A DNA stretch of 64,000 nucleotides from Microbacterium natoriense (GTDB taxonomy: Bacteria; Actinomycetota; Actinomycetes; Actinomycetales; Microbacteriaceae). The stretch's first letter is position 1. Each line of letters starts with the position of its first letter. A model generated the notes under the pieces. The model searched no databases and was not told the origin of the DNA. It saw only the letters and a program-made list of their open reading frames with translations. The stretch is from contig NZ_JAUSXV010000001.1 of NCBI RefSeq assembly GCF_030816295.1, forward strand, positions 806,001-870,000, in the 5' to 3' direction. Positions 49,530-57,534 of this stretch are shown piece by piece. The position numbers and the translations under genes are program-made.

Positions 49530-50501
49530 TCATGCGCTGACCGCGGCGACGTTCCGCAATTTCTCGGGGCTCATCACCCAGAGAAGTTGCAGGATGCCGT
49601 CACTCGACGGTGTCACGGTCACCACGGTGGTGACCTGCCCGTCTTCCGTGAGGGTTGCGGCGGGCTGCCCGTTGACCTCGACCCAGTCGATTCTCTTGTT
49701 CGTCCAGAAGTGGTGCGCGAACGCGGAGACGAACTTCGCCACCCGCCCGCGCCCGCTCACCGGGATGCGTGCGGCCTGCTTCACCCCGTTGCCATCCGTG
49801 TAGCTCACGACGTCGGCAGCGAAGAGCGACTCGAGCTCGCGGACATCCCCCTTCTGGGCAGCAGTCAGGAAAGCCGCCAGAAGACGTCTTTGCGCTGCGG
49901 GATCCACCGTCGCCTGCTTTGCGGACGCGAGGTGTGCGCGTGCTCGGCTGACCAGCTGTCGTGCGCTGGCCGGGCTGGATGAGACCACCTCGGCGATGCG
50001 CGGGTAGGGGTAGTCGAATGCCTCGCGAAGGATGTACGCCGCCCGCTCGGTCGGTGTCAGCTTCTCCAGCGTGAGCAGGATCGCGAAATGCAGAGCTTCG
50101 GCGCGCTCCGCTCCGAGAGCGGGGTCGTCCTCCGTGTTCACAGGCTCAGGGAGCCACGGGCCGATGTACGTCTCACGGCGCACGCGGGAAGACTGGAGGA
50201 CGTTGATCGACAGCCGCGTCACGATCGTGGTGAGAAAGGCGATCGGTTCCTGTACCTTCGAGCGATCCGTGTTCTGCCAGCGGATCCAGGTCTCCTGGAC
50301 GATGTCATCGGCATCGGCAACGGTGCCGAGCATCCGATAGGCGATGCCGAACAGACGTCGGCGGTGCGCGTCGAATGTCGTCAGCGCGTCCTCCAGCTCG
50401 GTGCACACACCACTATGTTCGTCGGTCTTCTCGCGTTCGTCCACGTCGACGTCTTCAGCGCCCACGGGAGACCCTGCTTCCGTCTTCCTGACCCGTCCCA
50501 T
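49530..50501 (-). CDS. ECF41-type sigma factor (SigJ-like) with SnoaL-like regulatory tail
   Basis: Region 2 is RRRLFGIAYRMLGTVADADDIVQETWIRW, region 4 LTPTERAAYILREAFDYPYPRIAEVV with SPASARQLVSRARAHL (read in parts). IGPWLPEPV between them is a hallmark of group ECF41. A SnoaL-like domain of about 110 residues follows. In this group the fused tail, not a separate anti-sigma factor, controls activity. The start is uncertain: ATG 50501 has no clear Shine-Dalgarno sequence, GTG 50555 has GAGGA upstream, and shorter starts exist. A YGTCACR-N16-GGTC site at 50578-50604 implies autoregulation. Confidence 0.9.
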   Translation of the reverse strand: MGRVRKTEAGSPVGAEDVDVDEREKTDEHSGVCTELEDALTTFDAHRRRLFGIAYRMLGTVADADDIVQETWIRWQNTDRSKVQEPIAFLTTIVTRLSINVLQSSRVRRETYIGPWLPEPVNTEDDPALGAERAEALHFAILLTLEKLTPTERAAYILREAFDYPYPRIAEVVSSSPASARQLVSRARAHLASAKQATVDPAAQRRLLAAFLTAAQKGDVRELESLFAADVVSYTDGNGVKQAARIPVSGRGRVAKFVSAFAHHFWTNKRIDWVEVNGQPAATLTEDGQVTTVVTVTPSSDGILQLLWVMSPEKLRNVAAVSA

Positions 50502-50577
50502 CCGACACCACGATCCGCATCGTCGCCCGCTCCGTTCTGAACGACTTCGGTCCACGCAGATGCCGTCCTCTAAGGGT

Positions 50578-50604
50578 GACCGCGCAGGAGCCCGATCTGT
50601 GACG
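50578..50604 (-). promoter_or_regulatory. ECF41-type promoter of the sigma gene itself
   Basis: On the minus strand CGTCACA (50604-50598), 16 bases, GGTC (50581-50578), just upstream of the sigma coding region. It implies positive autoregulation. Confidence 0.75.
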
Positions 50605-50643
50605 GGTCCAGGCGAAGACGTCTGACGGCGAGCAGCTTCTTCG

Positions 50644-51240
50644 TCAGTCCGGGTAGGCCGCCCGTATGCGGCGTCGTTCGTACATCAGAGTCGCGGTCAG
50701 CAGCGCCGCTCCGACGACCACCCCGGCGATCTGGGCGAGGAGTGGCTGCGCGCCCCCTCCGAAGATCAGGAGGAGCGCGACGAGCGCTCCCCCGAGCACC
50801 GAGTTCACCGTTCCGATCATGCTCGCCATCGTGAACAGGAATGACGAACGCGAGTAGCGCACACCCAGCTCCCCGGTGCGCGGGTTGTCGAGGGAGATCA
50901 GATCCGGACCTGACGGATGCAGGCTGACGAAGTGCTCCCGGATCCGCACCATGCGCCGGCGCACCGTGATGTTCTCGACGCTGGTGTCGACCAGGCGCAC
51001 GACGGTGAACCAGCCGAGCATGAAGATCGTAGGGAAGACCGTGACCGTGAGGACCGCCAGCAGTGCGGGCGACCTGCCCGCGAAGCCGATGGCCACCAGT
51101 CCGCTTGACAGCGTCGACAGGTAGATCGTGCTGCGCGTTCCCGCCTCTGCGATCGTCGAGCTCGCGACCGATTGCAGCACGAACAGCTCGGTCCCGATCG
51201 CACTGTTCAATGCGGCCGCGCCGGGTTCCGCATCGGCCAT
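50644..51240 (-). CDS. Membrane protein in the CMD operon
   Basis: ATG 51240 shares its A with the TGA of the upstream CMD gene (TGATG), so it is translationally coupled. The 198-residue protein has two hydrophobic pairs (about 40-75 and 130-180) flanking a charged middle (VRRRMVRIREHFVSLHPSG). The family is not recognised. Coupling to an AhpD-like protein in a sigma regulon suggests a membrane partner in redox or quinone metabolism, which is inference. Confidence 0.75.
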   Translation of the reverse strand: MADAEPGAAALNSAIGTELFVLQSVASSTIAEAGTRSTIYLSTLSSGLVAIGFAGRSPALLAVLTVTVFPTIFMLGWFTVVRLVDTSVENITVRRRMVRIREHFVSLHPSGPDLISLDNPRTGELGVRYSRSSFLFTMASMIGTVNSVLGGALVALLLIFGGGAQPLLAQIAGVVVGAALLTATLMYERRRIRAAYPD

Positions 51241-51770
51241 CAGCGGGCCTCGTTTCCGCTTCGACGCTCCGGGGCCACCTCGTAGTGACTGGTGATGGCG
51301 ACTCGGTTGAAGGCGTTGATGATGATGGCCAGCCACCTCACCGCGGCGTGCTGCTCGACCGAGAGTGCGCCGGTTGCGTCGCGCTGCGCTGCGCGCCCGG
51401 CCTGTTCGTCGGCGATGAGCGTCACGTGCTCGGTGACCGCGAGCGCGGCCTTCTCCACCGGGGTGAAGTAGTCGGTGTCCCGCCACGCGCTCAGAACGGC
51501 GAGGCGGTCGGATGTCTCCCCCGCGAGGAGAGCGTCGCGCGTGTGCATCCGCAGGCAGAACGCGCAGCCGTTCAGCTGAGACGCGCGGACGCGAATCAGC
51601 TCGATGATGCGCTGGTCGAGGCCCGCCTGCACTGCCGCAGCAGTGGCCTCCTTGCCTGCTGACAGGAGCGCCTTGTACACGGCGGGTGCGGCGTGGTCGA
51701 GGTGCGCGGGAGGGAGCCCGGGCTCGGCCGGGAGATCCGCGATCGTTTCCTGCTGCCCGATGGTCGACAT
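51240..51770 (-). CDS. Carboxymuconolactone decarboxylase/AhpD-like protein
   Basis: ATG 51770 follows AAAGGTG and gives 176 residues. ELIRVRASQLNGCAFCLRMHTRDAL contains the CxxC-type site with the following His of AhpD/CMD proteins, preceded by AVYKALLSA. Such proteins act as alkylhydroperoxidase-like thiol reductases or decarboxylases. CMD proteins are the classical neighbours and targets of ECF41 sigma factors. A consensus YGTCACR-N16-GGTC promoter lies at 51826-51852. Confidence 0.93.
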   Translation of the reverse strand: MSTIGQQETIADLPAEPGLPPAHLDHAAPAVYKALLSAGKEATAAAVQAGLDQRIIELIRVRASQLNGCAFCLRMHTRDALLAGETSDRLAVLSAWRDTDYFTPVEKAALAVTEHVTLIADEQAGRAAQRDATGALSVEQHAAVRWLAIIINAFNRVAITSHYEVAPERRSGNEAR

Positions 51771-51825
51771 GTTCACCTTTCGAATCTGAGGCGCGCCTGA
51801 CATTCTCAGCGCCGTTCACTTCGTT

Positions 51826-51852
51826 GACCGGGAGGAAGCCCCCGTTGTGACG
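51826..51852 (-). promoter_or_regulatory. ECF41-type promoter of the CMD operon
   Basis: On the minus strand CGTCACA (51852-51846), 16 bases, GGTC (51829-51826). The start codon is at 51770. Confidence 0.75.
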
Positions 51853-51892
51853 AGCGTCACAGGCGCAACAGGGGGCTGCCGCTCGATCGGCC

Positions 51893-51919
51893 TGTCACAC
51901 CGCAGCGGTTCTCGCTGTC
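51893..51919 (+). promoter_or_regulatory. Weaker ECF41-type promoter of the SDR gene
   Basis: TGTCACA (51893-51899), 16 bases, TGTC (51916-51919) instead of GGTC. A second TGTCACA begins at 51916. Upstream of the SDR start at 51990. Confidence 0.45.
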
Positions 51920-51989
51920 ACATTGGTGGCGCCCTACGAGCTCCGGTGGAGCCACCTCCGGTCGCGGCGCCATGATCAGGGGAAAGCGC

Positions 51990-52727
51990 ATGAATCGGAA
52001 ACTGGAAAGCAAAGTCGTACTCGTCACCGGAGCGTCATCCGGAATCGGACGCGCCACCGCTCTGGCCCTCTCCACAGCTGGTGCACTCGTCGTCGCCGCG
52101 GGACGCCGAACGGAGAATCTGCAGGAGCTGGTCGAGGAAGCTCCCGGCGAGATGCTGGCGGTGGAGCTCGATGTCACCGACAGGGAATCCGTGGACCGGG
52201 CGGTGGCGGCAGCCGTCGAACGTTTCGGTCGGCTCGACGCACTCGTGAACAACGCCGGGCTGATGTTGGCAGGAATGGTCGTGGGCGCGAACACGGACGA
52301 ATGGGTGCGCATGGTGGAGACGAACCTGTTGGGATCGATGTTCGTGGCCCACGCCGCTCTCCCTCACCTCGTCGAAACGCACGGCGCGTTCGTTCAGGTG
52401 TCATCCACCTCGGGGCGAATCGCGTCTGCGGGCGCCGCCGTGTACTCGGCGACCAAGTTCGGGATCACCGCATTCGCGGAAGCGGTCCGACAGGAGGTCA
52501 CGAGTCGCGGCGTCCGAGTCGTCGTGGTGGAGCCGGGCTTCGTCGAGACGGAGCTCACCGACCACACCACAGACCCCGTCATGAGGGATGCCGCCGATCA
52601 GATCGGGCGGTCGATGCGCACACTACAGCCGGAGGACATCGCGGACGCGATCGTCTTCGCGCTCACCCAGCCGGAGCACGTCTCCATCAACGAGCTCTTG
52701 GTTCGCCCGACCGATCAGGTCCACTGA
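51990..52727 (+). CDS. SDR family oxidoreductase (ECF41 locus)
   Basis: ATG 51990 follows AGGGGAAA and gives 245 residues. VVLVTGASSGIGRATALAL (cofactor), LVNNAGLMLAG, VQVSSTSGR (Ser), YSATKFGITAF (Tyr, Lys) and EPGFVETEL are typical classical SDR motifs. It probably reduces a carbonyl compound with NADPH. The upstream element TGTCACA-N16-TGTC is a weaker match to the ECF41 promoter. A strong bidirectional terminator follows. Confidence 0.93.
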   Translation: MNRKLESKVVLVTGASSGIGRATALALSTAGALVVAAGRRTENLQELVEEAPGEMLAVELDVTDRESVDRAVAAAVERFGRLDALVNNAGLMLAGMVVGANTDEWVRMVETNLLGSMFVAHAALPHLVETHGAFVQVSSTSGRIASAGAAVYSATKFGITAFAEAVRQEVTSRGVRVVVVEPGFVETELTDHTTDPVMRDAADQIGRSMRTLQPEDIADAIVFALTQPEHVSINELLVRPTDQVH

Positions 52728-52734
52728 TCGCTCG

Positions 52735-52773
52735 GTGGTGCACCGTCTAGGTGTTCGACGGTGCACCACCGTG
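52735..52773. terminator. Bidirectional terminator
   Basis: A 15-bp perfect stem (CGGTGGTGCACCGTC) with a 9-base loop between the convergent SDR and hydrolase genes. Confidence 0.85.
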
Positions 52774-53712
52774 TCACGGTGTGCCGGCTCCGTCCCCTGG
52801 AGGTTCCGCGACATCCGCGACAGCCTGGGCGAAGGCGTGCGGTGCCTCGGCCGGCAGATGGTGACCCGCATGGCGGACCTGACGATGCTCGCGGGGGCCT
52901 GAGAACAGATGCGCATGCTGTGACCCGTCCGTCGCCGGGAAGTTCCCATCCGCCGTCCCATCGAGCGTGATCGTGGGAACGCTGATCGTCGGGGCAAGAG
53001 CCAGACGCTCCTCGAGTTCGTCGTAGATCTCCGCTCCTGGCGCCAGGCCCAGTCGGTGACGGTACGAGTGGATGACGACCTCGACGTAGTCGGGATTGTC
53101 GAATGCGCGGGCGACGCGGTTCAGTTGCGCGTCGCTGAACGCCCATTCCGGCGAGTTCCTCCGCCAGATCACCTCGGCGATGTCTCGCCTGTTGGCATCG
53201 AGGCCGCGACGACCTCGGTCGGTGGCGAAGTACCAGAAGTACCAGAACCCGGCCTCCAGGTCAGGGCGTATCGGTGATTGCGAGTCGGCGATGTTCTGGA
53301 TGAGGTAGCCGTTGACCGAGACGAGTCCGGAGATCCGCTCCGGCCACAGGGCGGCGACGACGCATGCCGCCCGCCCGCCCCAGTCGTATCCGGCGAGGAC
53401 CGGCTCGTCCAGATCCAGAGCGTCGATGAACGTCAGAAGGTCCGATCCCAATGCGGCTTGCTGACCCGTGCGAGCGGTTCGGTCATCCCGGAACCGCGTG
53501 GGGCCGTGCCCGCGCAGATACGGCACGACGACTCGATAGCCGGCGTCGACGAGCATCGGCGCGACCTCGGCGTAGCTGTGCACGTCGTAGGGATAGCCGT
53601 GCAGGAGCACGACGGGGTCTGCAGACGGGTCGCCGAGATCGAAGTAGGCGACGGACAGGTCGCCCGCGTCGATCTGCTGGGCAGTGAGGAAGGGCGAGGA
53701 TGCAGAGGTCAT
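52774..53712 (-). CDS. Alpha/beta hydrolase, epoxide-hydrolase-like
   Basis: The 312-residue protein has the oxyanion segment LLHGYPYDVHS, RGHGPTRF, and the nucleophile elbow GYDWGGRAA with Asp as nucleophile, as in epoxide hydrolases and haloalkane dehalogenases. The catalytic His is probably in RHAGHHLPAEAP. Substrates may be epoxides or similar electrophiles. It is the third of three consecutive minus-strand hydrolase genes and may be in one unit with the ECF41-type promoter at 55605-55631. A hairpin follows its stop. Confidence 0.92.
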   Translation of the reverse strand: MTSASSPFLTAQQIDAGDLSVAYFDLGDPSADPVVLLHGYPYDVHSYAEVAPMLVDAGYRVVVPYLRGHGPTRFRDDRTARTGQQAALGSDLLTFIDALDLDEPVLAGYDWGGRAACVVAALWPERISGLVSVNGYLIQNIADSQSPIRPDLEAGFWYFWYFATDRGRRGLDANRRDIAEVIWRRNSPEWAFSDAQLNRVARAFDNPDYVEVVIHSYRHRLGLAPGAEIYDELEERLALAPTISVPTITLDGTADGNFPATDGSQHAHLFSGPREHRQVRHAGHHLPAEAPHAFAQAVADVAEPPGDGAGTP

Positions 53713-53780
53713 GATGATCCTTCACGTCGATGGTGTGGCGCCCCGCACCGCGCGAGCAGTGCGGGACGCCACGGTCTGGG

Positions 53781-54524
53781 TCAGGCCATGGTTGACGTGA
53801 CGCCGGCGACGTACGCCTTGCCGGCGGACGCGATCACTTCGGCGACGACCTCGGGGTGCGACACCAGGGCGGCGTGGGAGGCACCCTCGATCTCCCGCGT
53901 TCCGCGGGAAGCGGCGCGCTCTGCGCCCGCGCGGAACACCGCCACCGGGATGTTCAGGTCATGGTCGCCGAAGACGTGCCATGACGGGATGTCCTTCCAC
54001 GCCGGCCGCGTGGTGGGCAGACCGTCCGTGAGTGCGGCCTCGGTGACCGGTCGCTGAGTCGCGGCCATGAGGACGACGGTCTCCTCAGTCACGTCCGCAG
54101 CGAACTGGTGGTGGAATGCGTCCGGACGGATGGCGAACTCGTTTCCGCCTGTGGAGACGGGGTGCACCAGCAGCGTCTCGCCGAGTGTGCTCCCGGGGGC
54201 GCTGTTCGACAGATCGAAGGCGCTCTCGCCGGTCTCGGGGACGAACGCTGATACGTAGACGAGGCCGACGACAGCCGTGTTGGCGGACGCTGCCTCCGTG
54301 ATCACGAGACCGCCGTAGGAGTGCCCGACGAGTACGACAGGCCCCGCGATGGAGGAGATGACGTCGCGCACGTACGCGGCATCGCCGGTCAGGCTGCGCA
54401 GCGGGTTGGCGACGGCGACCACCTTCACACCGTGGGTCTGCAGCTGCGCGATGACGGCATTCCAGGATGCAGACTCTGCAAACGCTCCGTGGACGAGGAC
54501 GATGGTGGGTTTCTCGGGGGTCAT
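53781..54524 (-). CDS. Alpha/beta hydrolase (EstC/MenH-like)
   Basis: The 247-residue protein has IVLVHGAFAESASW (oxyanion loop), VLVGHSYGGLVI (nucleophile Ser in GHSYG) and a terminal His in EGASHAALVSHP. The catalytic triad of serine hydrolases appears complete. The substrate is unknown. It lies 59 bases downstream of the hormone-sensitive-lipase-like gene and 68 bases upstream of the epoxide-hydrolase-like gene, all on the same strand. Confidence 0.92.
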   Translation of the reverse strand: MTPEKPTIVLVHGAFAESASWNAVIAQLQTHGVKVVAVANPLRSLTGDAAYVRDVISSIAGPVVLVGHSYGGLVITEAASANTAVVGLVYVSAFVPETGESAFDLSNSAPGSTLGETLLVHPVSTGGNEFAIRPDAFHHQFAADVTEETVVLMAATQRPVTEAALTDGLPTTRPAWKDIPSWHVFGDHDLNIPVAVFRAGAERAASRGTREIEGASHAALVSHPEVVAEVIASAGKAYVAGVTSTMA

Positions 54525-54583
54525 GATGTCTCTTCTCTCTAGATGTTGCGCTGCTGGGGGGCTTCGGATGTGAGGACGGGCGA

Positions 54584-55534
54584 CTACGCGGCTGCGAGTG
54601 CCTTGCGGAGAATGTGGATCGCCTGTTCGATCGCGGCAGTGCTGGCAGCGGAGCTGCGCAGCGGGTTGAGCATCATGAAGTCGTGGATGGTGCCGTCGTA
54701 GCGGACGAGCGTCGTACGCACGCCTGCTTCGATGAGCTTCCGCCCGTACGCTTCGCCCTCGTCGCGAAGGACGTCGTTCTCGTCGACGACGAGGAACGTC
54801 TCCGGCAGACCCGCCAGCTCGTCGATCGACGCTCTGAGTGGGGACGCGCTGACATCGGTGCGAGCGTCGACGTCAGGAAGGTAGCTGTCCCAGAACCAGG
54901 CCATCGCGTCGGCGCGAAGGTGGAACCCTTCTGCGAACTCCCGGTAGCTCTCCGTGTCCTGACCGGCGTCGGTCACCGGGTAGTACAGCGACTGGTGGAC
55001 GAAGGTGACGTCGCCGCGACGCTTCGCGAGAATCGCGACGACGGCTGCCATGTTCCCGCCGACGGAGTCACCGGCGATGGCGAGACGAGAAGCGTCCAGA
55101 CCTTTCGACGCGCCGTCGTTCGTGATCCAGCGTGCCGTCGCGTACACCTGTTCGACAGCCACGGGGTGATGGGCTTCCGGCGAGCGGTCGTACTCGACGA
55201 AGACGACCGCCGCATCGGCGCCGGCCGCAAGCTCGCGCACGAGACGGTCGTGGGTGCCGGCATCGCCCAGCACCCATCCACCACCGTGGACGTAGAGCAC
55301 GACCGGCAGCTCGCCGCTGGAACCCGCAGGCTTCACGATGCGGACCCGCACGTCTCCGACCTCCGCCGGGACAGTGATCCACTCATCGACGACATCGGAC
55401 TCTGCGATCGGCGCTCCCTGGACGTCGTCGAGGAGCTTTCGCGCGCCCTCGACACCGAGGTCGGCGAGGAACGGAGGCGTCGATGTCGCGTCGGCGAAGG
55501 CTTGCGCCTCCGGCTCCAGAACGTGGTCGGTCAT
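54584..55534 (-). CDS. Alpha/beta hydrolase (hormone-sensitive-lipase family)
   Basis: The 316-residue protein has LYVHGGGWVLGDAGTHDRL (HGGG oxyanion motif), IAGDSVGGNMAAVVA (nucleophile GDSVG), FLVVDENDVLRDEGEAYG (Asp) and TIHDFMML (His), the HSL/family IV esterase pattern. It probably cleaves short-chain esters or lactones. A consensus ECF41-type promoter (TGTCACA-N16-GGTC, minus strand) lies at 55605-55631, back to back with that of the NmrA-like gene. Confidence 0.93.
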   Translation of the reverse strand: MTDHVLEPEAQAFADATSTPPFLADLGVEGARKLLDDVQGAPIAESDVVDEWITVPAEVGDVRVRIVKPAGSSGELPVVLYVHGGGWVLGDAGTHDRLVRELAAGADAAVVFVEYDRSPEAHHPVAVEQVYATARWITNDGASKGLDASRLAIAGDSVGGNMAAVVAILAKRRGDVTFVHQSLYYPVTDAGQDTESYREFAEGFHLRADAMAWFWDSYLPDVDARTDVSASPLRASIDELAGLPETFLVVDENDVLRDEGEAYGRKLIEAGVRTTLVRYDGTIHDFMMLNPLRSSAASTAAIEQAIHILRKALAAA

Positions 55535-55604
55535 GACAGGGTCCTTTCAGATGTGCGGTGAGCCGTTCTCGACCGTCACCGGTTCTGCAGCCCATGCAAG
55601 AAAG

Positions 55605-55631
55605 GACCAGATGAACTCAGTGATTGTGACA
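55605..55631 (-). promoter_or_regulatory. ECF41-type promoter of the hydrolase genes
   Basis: On the minus strand TGTCACA (55631-55625), 16 bases, GGTC (55608-55605), ahead of the HSL-type hydrolase start at 55534. Confidence 0.75.
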
Positions 55632-55664
55632 ACCCTGCGGATGAGCGGTCTTCTCGCCGTTTTG

Positions 55665-55691
55665 CGTCACAACCTCCGTGTGCGCCCGGTC
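55665..55691 (+). promoter_or_regulatory. ECF41-type promoter of NmrA-like copy 2
   Basis: CGTCACA (55665-55671), 16 bases, GGTC (55688-55691). The start codon is at 55744. Confidence 0.75.
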
Positions 55692-55743
55692 AATTCATGT
55701 ACGGGCGGCCATACGCGACGGCCCCAGCTGACGAAGGAGCATC

Positions 55744-56490
55744 ATGAAAATCACGGTCATCGGTGGAACCGGACTGATCGGCGCCAAGCTCACCCGCGCT
55801 CTCGACGATGCCGGCCACGAAGTTCTCGTCGGGGCACGCGCGACCGGCGTGAACTCGTACACCGGCGAAGGGCTGGAGGAGGCGCTGACCGGTGCGGACG
55901 TGCTCGTCGACGTGTCGAACTCCTCGTACACCGACGAAGAGGCCGCCCGTGACTTCTTCTACACCTCGACCATGAATCTGCTCAGCTACGGCCGAGCGGT
56001 CGGAGTCCCGCATCATGTCGCGCTCTCGGTTGTCGGAACGGACAGGCTTGCGCGCGCTGAAGGAGGGTACTTCGCAGCGAAAGAGCAGCAGGAGCGGTTG
56101 ATCATCGAGTCCCAGCAGCCGTACTCACTGGTGCACGCAACGCAGTTCTTCGAGTTCATCCGAAACATCACCGACAACGCCACGCACGGCGGGAAAGTTC
56201 GCGTCGCGGACGTGCTCCTACAGCCCATGGCGGCAGCAGACGTCGCCGGTGCCGTCGCCGAGGTCGCCCTCGGTCGACCGCTGTACGGCATGGTCGAGTT
56301 CGCGGGCCCGGAGGTCTTCAGCCTCGAGCAGCTGGCGGTTCAAGATCTGCGTTTCCGCCAGGATGAGCGGGAGGTGACTGCAGACCCTCTCGGCACCTAT
56401 TTCGGGGCACATCTTCAGAGCCGCGACCTGCTCCCCGAGGCGACGGCGAGGATCGCTCCGACGAGGTACCACGACTGGCGGAGCAACTGA
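55744..56490 (+). CDS. NmrA-like NAD(P)-dependent oxidoreductase, copy 2 (ECF41 regulon)
   Basis: The 248-residue protein begins KITVIGGTGLIGAKLTRAL and contains PYSLVHATQFFEF and VEFAGPEVFSLEQL, closely like the genes at 48301 and 56573 in order and length. It starts after GAAGGAGC, 52 bases downstream of a consensus ECF41-type promoter. A nucleotide-dependent reductase or sensor role is likely; the substrate is unknown. Confidence 0.92.
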   Translation: MKITVIGGTGLIGAKLTRALDDAGHEVLVGARATGVNSYTGEGLEEALTGADVLVDVSNSSYTDEEAARDFFYTSTMNLLSYGRAVGVPHHVALSVVGTDRLARAEGGYFAAKEQQERLIIESQQPYSLVHATQFFEFIRNITDNATHGGKVRVADVLLQPMAAADVAGAVAEVALGRPLYGMVEFAGPEVFSLEQLAVQDLRFRQDEREVTADPLGTYFGAHLQSRDLLPEATARIAPTRYHDWRSN

Positions 56491-56498
56491 CGAACGTC

Positions 56499-56525
56499 TG
56501 TCACATCCAACACCCCTGTCTGGTC
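56499..56525 (+). promoter_or_regulatory. ECF41-type promoter of NmrA-like copy 3
   Basis: TGTCACA (56499-56505), 16 bases, GGTC (56522-56525), nine bases after the stop of copy 2. A TGGGCAC/GTGCCCA hairpin follows in the leader. Confidence 0.75.
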
Positions 56526-56572
56526 ACTACTTATGGGCACGCCTACCTGTGCCCACGAGAGGAAGGCATGAA

Positions 56573-57328
56573 ATGGCAAAGATCGTCGTCATCGGAGGCA
56601 CAGGCCTCATCGGATCCAAGGTCGTCTCGAAGCTGAACGCGCACGGCCACGAGGCCATCGCGGCGTCGCCGAACACCGGCGTCAACACGCTGACCGGAGA
56701 GGGCGTCGCGGAAGTCCTCACGGGCGCCGACACGGTCGTCGACGTGTCCAACTCGCCGTCCTTCGCGCCGGATGACGTCATGGAGTTCTTCACCACGTCG
56801 ACGAGCAATCTGCTGCGCGCAGAGGCGGCGGCCGGCGTGAAGCACCACGTCGCTCTCACGATCGTCGGCACGAACAGGCCCCAGAGCATCCCGTATTTCG
56901 CGGCGAAGGTCGCTCAGGAAAAGCTGATCCGCGACTCGGGAATCGGATACTCACTGGTCCACGCCACGCAGTTCTTCGAGTTCGTCGGCAGCATCGCCGA
57001 CATCTCGACCGAAGACGACACAGTCCGGCTTCCCGGCGGCCTGGTTCAGCCCATCGCCGCGGAAGACGTCGCGACGGCCGTCGCGCGCACGGCTGCGGGC
57101 GCGCCCCAGGGCGACATCGAGATCGCGGGACCCGAGGCCTTCGGCATGGACGAGTTCATTCGTCGCGGCCTCACCTTCCGCAAGGACCCTCGAGTCGTCG
57201 TGCGCGACGACAGCGCTCCGTACTACGGCGCGCAGATCGAAGAGCGCACTCTTCTCCCTGTCGAGGGCGCTCAGATCTTCGAGACGCGCTTCGAGGACTG
57301 GCTGCCGCTCAACCCGCCCCGCAAGTAG
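56573..57328 (+). CDS. NmrA-like NAD(P)-dependent oxidoreductase, copy 3 (ECF41 regulon)
   Basis: ATG 56573 follows GAGGAAGG and gives 251 residues. AKIVVIGGTGLIGSKVVSKL, YSLVHATQFFEFVGS and IAGPEAFGMDEFIRRGL match the other two copies; the N-terminus is almost the same as that of the 48301 gene. Three paralogues with the same promoter type point to local gene amplification under one sigma factor, perhaps with different substrates. Confidence 0.92.
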   Translation: MAKIVVIGGTGLIGSKVVSKLNAHGHEAIAASPNTGVNTLTGEGVAEVLTGADTVVDVSNSPSFAPDDVMEFFTTSTSNLLRAEAAAGVKHHVALTIVGTNRPQSIPYFAAKVAQEKLIRDSGIGYSLVHATQFFEFVGSIADISTEDDTVRLPGGLVQPIAAEDVATAVARTAAGAPQGDIEIAGPEAFGMDEFIRRGLTFRKDPRVVVRDDSAPYYGAQIEERTLLPVEGAQIFETRFEDWLPLNPPRK

Positions 57329-57487
57329 TAGGACGGGACGTCACCTCACCCCGTCTCCCTGACGCCGCTCGGCCCTTTACGATCCACGCTCCTCACGGAG
57401 TGCAGATCGTAGGGGGCTGAGCTTTTCTCGTTGAAGTCTTGCCGCAGCGCCGGTTCGTTCGCTTCACAGTGCTCCCGAACGAACCTC

Positions 57488-57534
57488 TTGACACGGCATC
57501 CGATCGGGCATAACGTACAACCAAATGGTTGTAC
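57488..57534 (+). promoter_or_regulatory. Promoter and operator of the ArsR-SRPBCC operon
   Basis: TTGACA at 57488-57493 and a -10-like CATAAC at 57509-57514 precede GTACAACCA (57515-57523) / TGGTTGTAC (57526-57534). The operator overlaps the start codon ATG 57525, so the regulator would block its own promoter and translation start region. Confidence 0.65.

Noticed and set aside
51855..51881. Plus-strand CGTCACA upstream of the SDR gene
   Set aside because: The position 16 bases further on is GCCG, not GGTC or TGTC.
55625..55650. Plus-strand TGTGACA-N15-GGTC
   Set aside because: Wrong -35 base and one base shorter spacing than the eight consensus sites; the true plus-strand site is 55665-55691.
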